The position numbers and the translations under genes were made by a program. 64,000 nt of DNA from DASUAS01 sp963841415 (GTDB taxonomy: Bacteria; Actinomycetota; Acidimicrobiia; IMCC26256; DASPTH01), in contig CAWJCN010000004.1 of the NCBI GenBank assembly GCA_963841415.1, forward strand, positions 186,001-250,000. The letters run 5' to 3'. This document shows positions 52,762 to 60,577 of this stretch, piece after piece. Every line of letters begins with the position of its first letter. The stretch's first letter is position 1. Under the pieces are notes generated by a model that was not told the DNA's origin, ran no database searches, and saw only the letters and a program-made list of their open reading frames with translations.

Positions 52762-52901
52762 GCCGCTTCCTCCTGCTCTCGTCGGCCTCGAGTGCTCTTC
52801 GTAGCGCACGACGTCGCAGATCACCAGGGGTGCCGCCCGGAATTCACCGCCCCTCGGTAACCGATGATCCGAACCCAGATCCGCTCCGTACCCTGGGTGT
52901 G

Positions 52902-53642
52902 GTGGTCGACGACCGAACCCCTCCCCTGAGCCCGGCCCCCGAGGCATCGGGCACACCGGTCGGACGGCGGGTCTTCCTCGGGCTCCTGGGGGTGGGTGCC
53001 GCCGGGGTGCTCCTGGGCGCGCGGGCGCAGGACTGGCTCGAACGCGCGGTCGGCCCCCTCATCTCGAAGGACGGCACCGGTCTGGCGTCGCTGCTCCCGA
53101 TCGGGCGCTTCCGCATCTACACGGTCACCGGCGACCTGCCGTCGCGCAGTCGGGCCGACTACGCGCTGAAGGTCGGCGGCCTCGTCGACCAGCCGTTCAC
53201 GTTGACGTACGACGAGCTCGTCGCCATGCCCGCGACCAAGCTCACCCGCGACTTCCAGTGTGTGACCGGCTGGCGCGTGCCCGACGTCGAGTGGAAGGGC
53301 GTGCAACTCTCCGCCCTGCTCGACCGCGCCGGCGTCCAACCCAGCGCCACCGCGCTCAGGTTCCACTCCTTCGACGGCGCGTACACCGAGAGCCTCACCA
53401 TCGACCAGGCTCGCCGCAACGACGTGATCGTCGCCTACCAGTTCGAGGGCTCCCCCCTCTCCGACGAGCACGGCGGCCCCGCCCGCCTCTACGTCGCACC
53501 CATGTACGGCTACAAGTCGTGCAAGTGGCTCGACCGCATCGAGCTCACCAAGGAGGTCGAGGAGGGGTACTGGGAGGTGCGCGGATACGACGTGGACGGT
53601 TGGGTCGGACGCTCGAACGGACGGGACGACGATGCCACCTGA
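52902..53642 (+). CDS. Molybdopterin-dependent oxidoreductase (sulfite oxidase/MsrP fold), Tat-exported
   Basis: A 246-residue Moco enzyme. A twin-Arg signal (VGRRVFLGLLGVGAAGVLLGARA, about residues 20-42) suggests folded export. The single Oxidored_molyb domain has YALKVGGLVDQPFTLTYDELVAMP, the Cys that binds Mo in TRDFQCVTGWRVPDVEWKGVQLSALL, and YGYKSCKWLDRIELT at the end. The sulfite-oxidase dimerisation domain is absent, as in MsrP/YedY. GTG at 52902 is chosen because TACCCT lies seven bases upstream (52889-52894). Its 3' end overlaps the cytochrome b561 gene by 11 bp, so both probably form one membrane redox complex. Confidence 0.9.
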   Translation: MVDDRTPPLSPAPEASGTPVGRRVFLGLLGVGAAGVLLGARAQDWLERAVGPLISKDGTGLASLLPIGRFRIYTVTGDLPSRSRADYALKVGGLVDQPFTLTYDELVAMPATKLTRDFQCVTGWRVPDVEWKGVQLSALLDRAGVQPSATALRFHSFDGAYTESLTIDQARRNDVIVAYQFEGSPLSDEHGGPARLYVAPMYGYKSCKWLDRIELTKEVEEGYWEVRGYDVDGWVGRSNGRDDDAT

Positions 53643-54310
53643 GCGGCGCATGACCATCGCCGAGGAGCGGGCGGCGCGCAGCGAGGCCCGTCGCAACCGC
53701 CCGAAACCGGAACCACCGCTCCTGCGCTTCGACCGCGTCGAGCGCACGGTGCACTGGGTGAACGCGACGTTGTTCGGGGTGCTGATGCTCACCGGCGCCG
53801 CACTCTACGCGGGTCCGGTGTCGACCATCGTCGGTCACCGTGAGCTCGTGCGCATGCTCCACGTGTACAGCGGTCTCCTCCTGCCCATTCCGTTGCTGCT
53901 CGGGATACTCGGCCGGCGCGGTGCCCGCCTGCGCACCGACCTCGGCCGTCTGAACCGCTGGTCGCACGACGATGCCCGCTGGTTCCGTCGCCGTCAGCGC
54001 GCGCAGGTTCAGCTCGGCAAGTTCAATCCCGGACAGAAGCTCAACGCCGCGTTCATCGCCGGCGCGGCGATCGTGATGCTCGGCACCGGGTCGATCATGA
54101 AGTGGTTCGATCACTTCCCGCTCGACTGGCGCACCGGCGCGACGTTCGCGCACGACTGGTTCGCGTTCGGCATCTGGATCGCGGTGCTCGGCCACATCAT
54201 GTTCGCGCTCGCGCGACGGCGACGCGCTCGACGGCATGCTCGGCGGCACCGTGCCCGCGGCGTGGGCGAAGAAGAAGGCACCCCTCTGGTACGAGGAGCT
54301 GCGGACGTAG
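53632..54310 (+). CDS. Cytochrome b561-type membrane subunit (one-base insertion near 54220)
   Basis: A di-haem cytochrome b membrane protein related to formate dehydrogenase gamma subunits, the likely electron partner of the preceding Moco enzyme. Visible are a basic N-terminus, four hydrophobic helices and candidate haem His residues in RTVHWVNATLFGVLMLTGAALY, LHVYSGLLLPIPLLLGILG and FAHDWFAFGIWIAVLGHIMFALA. After GHIMFALAR the natural ending (DALDGMLGGTVPAAWAKKKAPLWYEELRT then TAG) lies in another frame, reached by removing one base near 54220. As sequenced, the frame continues instead into the M20 peptidase, an artefactual 693-residue fusion. Restored length about 225. Confidence 0.85.
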
Positions 54311-54313
54311 TCT
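54308..54313 (+). promoter_or_regulatory. Leaderless -10 box of the M20 peptidase gene, sharing a stop codon
   Basis: TAGTCT lies eight bases before the ATG at 54322. The TAG is also the restored stop of the cytochrome b561 gene. This supports treating the peptidase as a separate gene. Confidence 0.5.
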
Positions 54314-54321
54314 CGAGCACG

Positions 54322-55713
54322 ATGGACATCGATGCCGCGGTCGCAGCTGCGAGTTCGGATCTCGACGCGGCGCGCCACGACCTGGAACGGCTCGTCCGCA
54401 TCCCGAGCATCAGCGCCGACCCTGCCCGTGCGGGCGACGTCGACGAGTGCGCGGCGGCAGTGGCCGTCCTCATGCGCGACGCGGGACTCGACGAGGTCCG
54501 CGAGCTGCGCGTCGGCGACGGTCACCCCTACGTGGTCGGCGAGTGGGTCGAGCGCCCGGGCGCGCCGACGGTCCTGCTCTACGCGCACCACGATGTGCAG
54601 CCACCCGGGTACATCGACCGCTGGTCGTCCGACCCGTTCGAGCCGCGCGAACACGACGGCCGCTTGTTCGGCCGCGGCACCGCCGACGACAAGGCGGGTG
54701 CGGTCGCGCACGTCGCCGCGGTGCGCGCGTGGCTGCGGGCCGCCGGCGAGCTCCCGTGCAACGTCAAGGTGCTGGTGGAAGGCGAGGAGGAGATCGGCTC
54801 ACCGGGTCTGTACGGGTTCCTCGAAGCACACGCGGACGCGCTCCGGGCCGACGTGCTGCTCCTGGCCGACGCCGGGAACTGGTCGGTCGGTACGCCGGGG
54901 CTCACGTACTCGTTGCGCGGTCTCGCGGGGGTCGACGTGAAGGTGCGCGCGCTCGACGGTCCGGTCCACAGTGGGATGGCCGGCGGGCTCGTCCCCGACC
55001 CGGTGCTCGCGCTCGCGCAGCTGCTCGCATCGCTCGTCGACGAGCACGGCGACCCTGCATTCGACGGCTGCTGGGACGACTACGTGCCGCCTGACGCGGC
55101 CGAGCGCGCCCGGCTCGACGCGCTCCCTCACGACGAGGCGGGCCTCCGCCGGGCGTGGGGCGTTCGTGACGGCGTCGAGCTCGCGGGCGATCCGTCGGTG
55201 TCCATCTTCGAGCGCCTGTGGCTCCGACCCACCGTCACCGTGATCGGCATCGACGGCCATCCCATCGCCGGCTCCTCGAACCAGATCGTCGCCGAGGCCA
55301 CGGCGCGGGTGAGCGTGCGCGTCGGCCGCGGTCAAGACCCGGCGCGTCTCAACCGGGCGTTGCGCGCGCACTTCGAGCGCCGCGTGCCGCGCCACCTCGA
55401 GCTCACCGTCACCGCGCTCGACGAGGTGCCCGCGTGGCACTGCGACCCCACCGGATGGGCGTTCGACGCCACCGAGCGCGCACTGCGCGCCGGCTTCGGC
55501 ATGGACCCTGTGTACATGGGCGTGGGTGGGACGATCCCCTTCGTCGGCCCCTTCGCCGACGCCTTCGGCGGCATCCCCGCGCTGCTCCTCGGCCCGGCCG
55601 ACCCCGGGAGTCGGATCCACGGCGAGGACGAGAGCCTCCACCTCGGCGACTGGTACAAGCTCATCGGAAGCGAGGTCCGCCTCCTCGCGGAACTGGCGCA
55701 AGGAAGGAGATGA
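54322..55713 (+). CDS. M20-family metallopeptidase (dipeptidase-like)
   Basis: A 463-residue zinc hydrolase of the M20 family, Dug1/carnosinase-like branch. VLLYAHHDVQPPG is the first metal motif with the catalytic Asp, RLFGRGTADDKAGAVAH the bridging Asp, VKVLVEGEEEIGSPGLYGFLE the catalytic Glu pair, DVLLLADAGNWSVGTPGLTYSLRG another ligand, and the C-terminal SRIHGEDESLHLGDW the last His. GSSNQIVAEATARVSVRVGRGQD is the lid domain. Start at ATG 54322 with its own -10 box; the frame is open upstream only through the insertion in the preceding gene. Its TGA stop sits in the repeat at 55707. Confidence 0.93.
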   Translation: MDIDAAVAAASSDLDAARHDLERLVRIPSISADPARAGDVDECAAAVAVLMRDAGLDEVRELRVGDGHPYVVGEWVERPGAPTVLLYAHHDVQPPGYIDRWSSDPFEPREHDGRLFGRGTADDKAGAVAHVAAVRAWLRAAGELPCNVKVLVEGEEEIGSPGLYGFLEAHADALRADVLLLADAGNWSVGTPGLTYSLRGLAGVDVKVRALDGPVHSGMAGGLVPDPVLALAQLLASLVDEHGDPAFDGCWDDYVPPDAAERARLDALPHDEAGLRRAWGVRDGVELAGDPSVSIFERLWLRPTVTVIGIDGHPIAGSSNQIVAEATARVSVRVGRGQDPARLNRALRAHFERRVPRHLELTVTALDEVPAWHCDPTGWAFDATERALRAGFGMDPVYMGVGGTIPFVGPFADAFGGIPALLLGPADPGSRIHGEDESLHLGDWYKLIGSEVRLLAELAQGRR

Positions 55714-55758
55714 AGCGAAGCCGTGCCCGACGGGCGGGACGGCGGAGCGGAATCGACC
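55707..55758 (+). repeat. 52-bp hairpin element, copy 6 (opposite orientation, at the M20 stop)
   Basis: The element is in the orientation of the gene it follows: GAGATGAAGCG to GGAATCGACC on the plus strand. The M20 TGA stop (55711-55713) is inside its first bases, exactly as for ppx at 19538. It ends 42 bp before the serC start. Confidence 0.65.
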
Positions 55759-55786
55759 CCCCAGTCGAATGGTGAGGGGCCGCCGG

Positions 55787-55792
55787 TAGTCT
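55787..55792 (+). promoter_or_regulatory. Leaderless -10 box of serC
   Basis: TAGTCT lies seven bases before the serC ATG at 55800. No ribosome site is present in the gap, consistent with a leaderless transcript. Confidence 0.5.
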
Positions 55793-55799
55793 CGACCGG

Positions 55800-56924
55800 A
55801 TGGCCGTCGACCCCACCACCGTGACCCTGCCGCCCGAGCTCGTCCCGGGCGACGGACGCTTCGGCTCCGGGCCGTCGAAGGTGCGGCCGGAGGCGGCGCG
55901 ATCGCTGGCCGAGGCCGGCGCCACCTACCTCGGCACCAGCCACCGACAACCGAGGGTGAAGTCGGTGGTGGGCAGCATCCGGTCCGGGCTCGCCGACCTG
56001 TTCTCCCTCCCCGACGGCTACGAGGTGCTCGTCGGCAACGGCGGGAGCACCATGTTCTGGGATGCGGCCGCGTTCGGGTTGGTCGAGCGGCGCGCCGAGC
56101 ATCTCGTCTTCGGCGAGTTCTCCTCGAAGTTCGCCGCGGTCACCGCGGCCGCGCCGTTCCTCGACGACCCCGTGGTGCTGCGGTCCGAACCCGGCACCCA
56201 TCCCGAGCTCGTTGCCGACGCCACCGTCGACACCTACGCGTATCCGCACAACGAGACCTCGACCGGCGTGATGACCGACGTGCGCCGCGCCGGTGACGAC
56301 GGTCTTGTGCTGGTCGACGCCACGTCCGGTGCGGGTGGTCTCCCGGTGGAGCCGACGCACTTCGACGTGTACTACTTCGCGCCGCAGAAGTGCTTCGCCG
56401 GCGACGGCGGTTTGTGGATCGCGCTGTGCTCCCCCGCCGCCATCGAGCGCATCGCGCGAGTCGGTGCCACCGACCGCTGGGTGCCGCCGTCGCTCAGCCT
56501 CCCGATCGCGCTCGAGAACTCGCGCCTCGACCAGACCTACAACACACCCGCGCTGGCGTCGTTGTTCCTGCTCGACGGGAGCGTGCAGTGGATGCTCGAG
56601 CAGGGTGGGCTCGAGTGGTGCGTCGGCCGGTGCGACCGCTCCGCCGAACTGCTCTACGGCTGGGCCGAGGCGAGCACCTACGCGCAGCCGTTCGTGGCCA
56701 AGCCGGGTGACCGCAGCCACGTGACCGGCACCATCGACTTCGCCGACGACGTCGACGCGGCCGCGATCGCCGCCGCGCTGCGCGCCAACGGCATCGTCGA
56801 CACCGAGCCCTACCGCAAGCTCGGGCGCAACCAGCTGCGCGTCGCGATGTTCCCGGCGATCGAGCCCGACGACGTCGCCACGCTCACCCACGCCATCGAC
56901 TACCTCGCCGAAGCGCTGCGCTGA
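55800..56924 (+). CDS. serC: Phosphoserine aminotransferase
   Basis: SerC converts 3-phosphohydroxypyruvate to phosphoserine (serine and vitamin B6 synthesis). The 374-residue protein is of the actinobacterial type. DGRFGSGPSKVRPEAARSLAEAGATYLGTSHRQPRVKSVVGSIRSGLADLF binds the substrate phosphate, VLVGNGGSTMFWDAA the PLP phosphate, VLVDATSGAGGLPVEPTHFDVYYFAPQKCFAGDGGLWIALCSPAAIERI carries the PLP Asp and the Schiff-base Lys (APQKCF), and NTPALASLFLLD closes the site. ATG at 55800. It is convergent with a 43-residue protein nine bases away. Confidence 0.96.
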   Translation: MAVDPTTVTLPPELVPGDGRFGSGPSKVRPEAARSLAEAGATYLGTSHRQPRVKSVVGSIRSGLADLFSLPDGYEVLVGNGGSTMFWDAAAFGLVERRAEHLVFGEFSSKFAAVTAAAPFLDDPVVLRSEPGTHPELVADATVDTYAYPHNETSTGVMTDVRRAGDDGLVLVDATSGAGGLPVEPTHFDVYYFAPQKCFAGDGGLWIALCSPAAIERIARVGATDRWVPPSLSLPIALENSRLDQTYNTPALASLFLLDGSVQWMLEQGGLEWCVGRCDRSAELLYGWAEASTYAQPFVAKPGDRSHVTGTIDFADDVDAAAIAAALRANGIVDTEPYRKLGRNQLRVAMFPAIEPDDVATLTHAIDYLAEALR

Positions 56925-56932
56925 CCGCCCCG

Positions 56933-57064
56933 TCAGAGCCGGCTGATCGTGACGAGATCGCTCCAGCCGCCAGGCGGACGGTCCAGAAGGATCGACGCCT
57001 CCTCCACACCGAACGCGTCTTCCAGCTGACGCCGCAATCGTACCCGGGCTTCTTCCACAGCCAT
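56933..57064 (-). CDS. Small conserved protein (43 aa) with PPGGWSDLVT motif
   Basis: A 43-residue soluble peptide starting MAVEEARVRLRRQLEDAFG and carrying VEEASILLDRPPGGWSDLVTISRL. The pattern (Arg-rich helix, F-G-x-E-x-A, then PP-x-GW-x-DL) recalls the N-terminal part of uncharacterised actinobacterial small proteins of the type ending PPVGWADVAT, which often continue into a coiled coil; here the gene stops after the motif. TAAGGC five bases before ATG 57064 may be a -10 box. ATG 57094 would add ten residues. Divergent from the FAH gene, convergent with serC. Confidence 0.6.
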   Translation of the reverse strand: MAVEEARVRLRRQLEDAFGVEEASILLDRPPGGWSDLVTISRL

Positions 57065-57100
57065 CGCGTGCCTTACCCCGGTCTGTGACACCATCGGCGG

Positions 57101-57922
57101 GTGAGATGGGCGACGATCCGGACGAGCGACGGCACCCGCGCCGCTCGTGTCGACGGTGACGCGCTGATCGAGCTCGACGCGCGCGACGTCGGTGACCTGC
57201 TGACACGCGGCGGCGACGCGCGCGAGACGGGCGCGGTGCACGACGTCGCCACCGCCGACTACGCGCCGGTCGTCACGCACCCCGGCAAGATCATCTGCCA
57301 GGGCCTCAACTACCGGAGCCACATCCTCGAGATGGGCCACGAGCTCCCGACGTACCCCACGCTGTTCGTGAAGTTCCGCGAAGCGCTGGTCGGCGCGCAC
57401 GACGACATCGTGCTCCCGACGGACTCCGACGCTGTGGACTGGGAGGCGGAGCTCGCGCTGGTGATCGGCGCGCCGGTGCGGCGCGCGTCACCCGCCGAGG
57501 CAGCCGCCGCCGTCGCCGGGTTCACGGTCGCCAACGACGTGTCGATGCGCGACTGGCAGTACCGGGCGCTCGAATGGCTCCCGGGCAAGTCCTGGGAGCG
57601 CTCGACCCCGGTCGGTCCGTGGTTGGTGACGCCGGACGAGGTCGGCGGCGCCGAGCCCGACCTCGAGATCGGCTGCGAAGTCGACGGCGTCGTGCGCCAG
57701 GCCGGGCGGACGTCGGAGCTGGTGTTCTCCGCCCCCGATCTCGTGGGCTACGCGAGCGAGTTCGTGACCCTCGAACCGGGCGACCTGCTGCTCACCGGGA
57801 CGCCCGCCGGGGTCGGCCACGGGATGCACCCCCCGACCTATCTCCGCCCGGGTCAGGTCGTCACCACCTCCGTCGCGGGCGTCGGCGGGTTGCGGAACCG
57901 GTGCGTGGCGGAGACCTCCTGA
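57101..57922 (+). CDS. Fumarylacetoacetate hydrolase (FAH) family protein
   Basis: A 273-residue FAH-superfamily enzyme. PGKIICQGLNYRSHILEMGHELPTYPTLFVKF is the family start of the catalytic domain. DAVDWEAELALVIG has two of the acidic metal ligands, VANDVSMRDWQYRALEWLPGKSWERSTPVGPWLVTPDE the third plus the catalytic Lys region, and SELVFSAPDLVGYASEFVTLEPGDLLLTGTPAGVGHGM the C-terminal core. Members include acylpyruvases and oxaloacetate decarboxylases; the substrate is not decided. GTG at 57101. The spacer of 36 bp to the divergent small gene carries no clear operator. Confidence 0.93.
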   Translation: MRWATIRTSDGTRAARVDGDALIELDARDVGDLLTRGGDARETGAVHDVATADYAPVVTHPGKIICQGLNYRSHILEMGHELPTYPTLFVKFREALVGAHDDIVLPTDSDAVDWEAELALVIGAPVRRASPAEAAAAVAGFTVANDVSMRDWQYRALEWLPGKSWERSTPVGPWLVTPDEVGGAEPDLEIGCEVDGVVRQAGRTSELVFSAPDLVGYASEFVTLEPGDLLLTGTPAGVGHGMHPPTYLRPGQVVTTSVAGVGGLRNRCVAETS

Positions 57923-57973
57923 GCCGTCGATTTCGTGCCGACCGTCACGTCAAGTCCCCCGGTTCGCGGGCCG

Positions 57974-58636
57974 ATGACACCGTTCGTGCGGGAATCCCAC
58001 CAAAAGCTGCGGAGCGACGACCTGGGGGCTCGGCTGCGCGCCGTGCGCGAGCTGGCGGGCGCCGACCAGCGCGCCGTGGCGAAGGCGGCCGGCCTGAGCC
58101 GACGCGAGCTGCAGGCCGCCGAGCGCGGCGTGAAGCGCCTGACCCCCGACGAGCTCCACGCGCTGGCCGGCGCACTCGGCGTCGACCCTGACGTGCTCGT
58201 GGGCGTCCGGTTCGAGGGCGAGCTGGTGCGCGCTTCGGTGGAGGAGCGCATCGACCAGACCATCGGACACGACCCGGCGCGGTGGAACGACTTGCCGGAG
58301 TCCGCGGCCGACCTTCCCCCCGCCCTCCCGATGAACCTGCCCGACCCCGAGCGCCGCAAGGACTACGCCACCCGCGACCGCATCGAGCAGTCGTGGCGCG
58401 ACGTGCGCAACGAGATGGGTGATGCGCTCACAAGCTGTGCGCGGCTGATCTCGGCCGGTTCGGGTGACGACCTTCGCCGCCTCGTCGAGCGGCTCGAGCG
58501 TGACCTCGAGCAGTTGAAGTCGAGGCGCAGCTTCCGGCGCAGCGTGGCCGACCACGAGCGCGCGCTCGAGCGGGTGCGCGGCACCGGCGGATACACGCCG
58601 CGGCCTGCAGACGCCGCGGTCTCTCCCACCGCCTGA
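57974..58636 (+). CDS. XRE-family helix-turn-helix protein with coiled-coil C-terminus
   Basis: A 220-residue putative DNA-binding protein. Residues 14-65 form a Cro/C1 helix-turn-helix (LGARLRAVRELAGADQRAVAKAAGLSRRELQAAERGVKRLTPDELHALAGALGVDPDVLV). The rest is charged and helical: RIEQSWRDVRNEMGDALTSCARLI then DDLRRLVERLERDLEQLKSRRSFRRSVADHERALERV, probably a coiled coil for dimerisation. No ligand domain is recognised. ATG at 57974 is used; GTG 57935 would add 13 residues. Regulated genes are unknown; the neighbours are FAH and hisC. Confidence 0.82.
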   Translation: MTPFVRESHQKLRSDDLGARLRAVRELAGADQRAVAKAAGLSRRELQAAERGVKRLTPDELHALAGALGVDPDVLVGVRFEGELVRASVEERIDQTIGHDPARWNDLPESAADLPPALPMNLPDPERRKDYATRDRIEQSWRDVRNEMGDALTSCARLISAGSGDDLRRLVERLERDLEQLKSRRSFRRSVADHERALERVRGTGGYTPRPADAAVSPTA

Positions 58637-58694
58637 CCGCCGCGCGAGCTCACCGCCACCGCACCGAGTGCGACGACGATCTCGCCGTTGTCCG

Positions 58695-59783
58695 CTAACC
58701 CGCGGCACCGTCGTCGAGCGCGGCACCCAGCACTCGAAGCAGGCGTTCGTTCTCGTCGTGCGTGCCGATGGTGGCACGCACGCCGACACCGGCGAACGAA
58801 CGCAGCACGACGCCGGCGCGCTCGCAGTACTCGCCGAGCACGGCCGCATGTTCACCAACGGGCAACCACACGAAGTTGGCGTCCGAGTCCGGAACGTTGA
58901 ATCCGAGCTCGACGAGACCCCGCGTGACTCGATCGCGTTCGGCGACGACCTCTGCGACGCGAGCGACCATCTCGTCGTGCGCGCCGAGTGATGCCACGGC
59001 TGCTGCTTGTGCGAGACCATTGGTCGTGAACGGCACGCGCACCTTGCGAAGCACGCCGATCACCTCGGTGCTCGCGATCGCGTAGCCGACACGCAGCGCG
59101 GCGAGGCCGTAGGCCTTCGAGAAGGTGCGCAACACCGCGACGTTCTCGCACGGCGCGAGCAGCTCGAGTGCGTCGGGGAACTCTGGTGCAGTGACGAACT
59201 CGCGATACGCCTCGTCGAACACGACGAGCAGATCGTTGGGGACGCGTTCCAGGAAGCGCTCGACCGCCGCCCGCCCCACCGACGTGCCCGTCGGGTTGTT
59301 GGGGTTGCACACGAACACGACACGAGTGCGATCGGTGATCGCGTCCGCCATGGCGTCGAGGTCGTAGCGCTGGTTGCGGAGCGGGACCTGGACCATCGTG
59401 GCGCCGACCTGCTGGGCGAGGATCGGGTACGCCTCGAACGAGGGCCAGCCGAACGCGACTTCGTCGCCGGGATCGCAGGTCGCTGCCATCGCCATGCGGC
59501 AGAGCTCGACCGATCCGTTGGCGAGCAGCACCTGCTCGGGGTCGACCGAGTACTGCGTACCGACGGCTTCGCGCAGGGCAGTCGCCGAGTCGTCGGGGTA
59601 GCGGTTGGCACCGAGGGCGGCGACCTCGATGGCCGCGAGAGCAGCCGGCAACGGGCCGAACGCGGCCTCGTTCGACGCCAGCTTGATGACGTCGCCGATC
59701 GCGTACTTGGCCGCCACCGACTCCGCCGAACGCCCCGGCACGTACTCGGGCAAGGCGTCGAGCGCCGGTCGAGTGCGGATCAC
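58695..59783 (-). CDS. hisC: Histidinol-phosphate aminotransferase family
   Basis: A class-I PLP aminotransferase of 362 residues. YAIGDVIKLASNEAAFGPLPAALAAI is the substrate N-terminal block, VLLANGSVELCRMAM the PLP phosphate region, VVFVCNPNNPTGTSVGRAAVERFLERVPNDLLVVFDEAYREFV contains the NPNNPTG and the PLP Asp/Tyr, and AVLRTFSKAYGLAALRVGYAI the Schiff-base Lys (FSKAYGLA). HisC acts in histidine synthesis; closely related aromatic aminotransferases (PatA type) look similar, so with no his genes nearby either is possible. GTG at 59783 with TAACAAT six bases upstream, probably leaderless. Confidence 0.88.
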   Translation of the reverse strand: MIRTRPALDALPEYVPGRSAESVAAKYAIGDVIKLASNEAAFGPLPAALAAIEVAALGANRYPDDSATALREAVGTQYSVDPEQVLLANGSVELCRMAMAATCDPGDEVAFGWPSFEAYPILAQQVGATMVQVPLRNQRYDLDAMADAITDRTRVVFVCNPNNPTGTSVGRAAVERFLERVPNDLLVVFDEAYREFVTAPEFPDALELLAPCENVAVLRTFSKAYGLAALRVGYAIASTEVIGVLRKVRVPFTTNGLAQAAAVASLGAHDEMVARVAEVVAERDRVTRGLVELGFNVPDSDANFVWLPVGEHAAVLGEYCERAGVVLRSFAGVGVRATIGTHDENERLLRVLGAALDDGAAG

Positions 59784-59936
59784 CCGTACATTGTTACTTC
59801 GCCGAGCCTGGAAGTACTTCGAACCCGATGACCCCTGTTGCGCAATTACGAGGTACTACTTGTTCGGGAGAGAGTTCGGGAGAGAGGGAGTACGACGTCG
59901 CCGTCAGGTTGGTGACGTCATACGAGTCGACCGTCA
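59784..59936 (-). promoter_or_regulatory. hisC upstream region: -10 box, GAAGTACTTC palindrome and a 12-bp tandem repeat
   Basis: This 153-bp spacer between cysC and hisC is less GC-rich than its surroundings. On the minus strand TAACAAT (59790-59796) precedes the GTG by six bases. GAAGTACTTC, a perfect 10-bp palindrome, lies near 59811-59820. GTTCGGGAGAGA occurs twice in tandem on the plus strand (about 59868-59891). These could be regulator sites; no RNA gene was recognised. Confidence 0.5.
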
Positions 59937-60572
59937 TCAACTCCGCGGCTCTGTGCCCGGGATCACACCCCGCGCAACGAGCAATTCGACGACCGCAACG
60001 GCACCGACCTCCGGCGAGACCTCGCCGGCGCGCAGCACGAGCTCGGGCGCGAGGGGCGCCTCGTACGGGTCATCGATGCCGGTGAAGCCGGTGAGCTCGC
60101 CGGCGCGCGCCTTCTTGTACAGGCCCTTCGGGTCGCGTTGCTCGCACACCTCGATCGGGGTGTCGACGAACACCTCGACGAAGTCGAGGCCGGCCGCATC
60201 GTGCAGTGCACGCGCGTGGTCGCGACCGGCCCGGTACGGGCTGATCAACGGGACGAGCGCGATCACACCGGCATCGGCGAACAGACGCGCCACCTCGCCG
60301 ACCCGGCGGACGTTCTCCGCACGGTCGTCGGCCGAGAAGCCGAGGTCGCCGTTCAAGCCGTGACGCAGGTTGTCGCCGTCAAGCGTGTAGGTGTTCACGC
60401 CGCGCGCGGTGAGGAGCGCGGTCAATGCGCTCGCTACCGTCGACTTGCCCGAGCCCGACAAGCCGGTGAACCACACCGTCGCGCCGTGCACGCTCGCGGC
60501 GCGCCAACGCTCGGCGCGTGGGACCTCGCTCTCGTGCCAGACGACGTTGGGACTCGTCGCGGGTTCCGCCAC
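59937..60572 (-). CDS. cysC: Adenylylsulfate kinase
   Basis: CysC phosphorylates APS to PAPS. The 211-residue protein begins at GTG 60572, five bases after the cysN stop. The P-loop is VWFTGLSGSGKSTVASAL, DGDNLRHGLNGDLGFSADDRAENVRRVGEVARLFADAGVIALVPLISPYRAGRD is the APS-binding region with the FSxxDRxEN motif, and DFVEVFVDTPIEVCEQRDPKGLYKKARAGELTGFTGIDDPYEAP the C-terminal signature. It completes the cysD-cysN-cysC operon. The frame upstream is only a shadow of cysN. Confidence 0.95.
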   Translation of the reverse strand: MAEPATSPNVVWHESEVPRAERWRAASVHGATVWFTGLSGSGKSTVASALTALLTARGVNTYTLDGDNLRHGLNGDLGFSADDRAENVRRVGEVARLFADAGVIALVPLISPYRAGRDHARALHDAAGLDFVEVFVDTPIEVCEQRDPKGLYKKARAGELTGFTGIDDPYEAPLAPELVLRAGEVSPEVGAVAVVELLVARGVIPGTEPRS

Positions 60573-60577
60573 CGGCG

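Noticed and set aside
53632..55713. A 693-residue cytochrome b561-M20 peptidase fusion
   Set aside because: The natural cytochrome ending (PLWYEELRT, stop at 54308-54310) exists one frame away, and the peptidase has its own -10 box and ATG. A one-base insertion near 54220 explains the fused frame.
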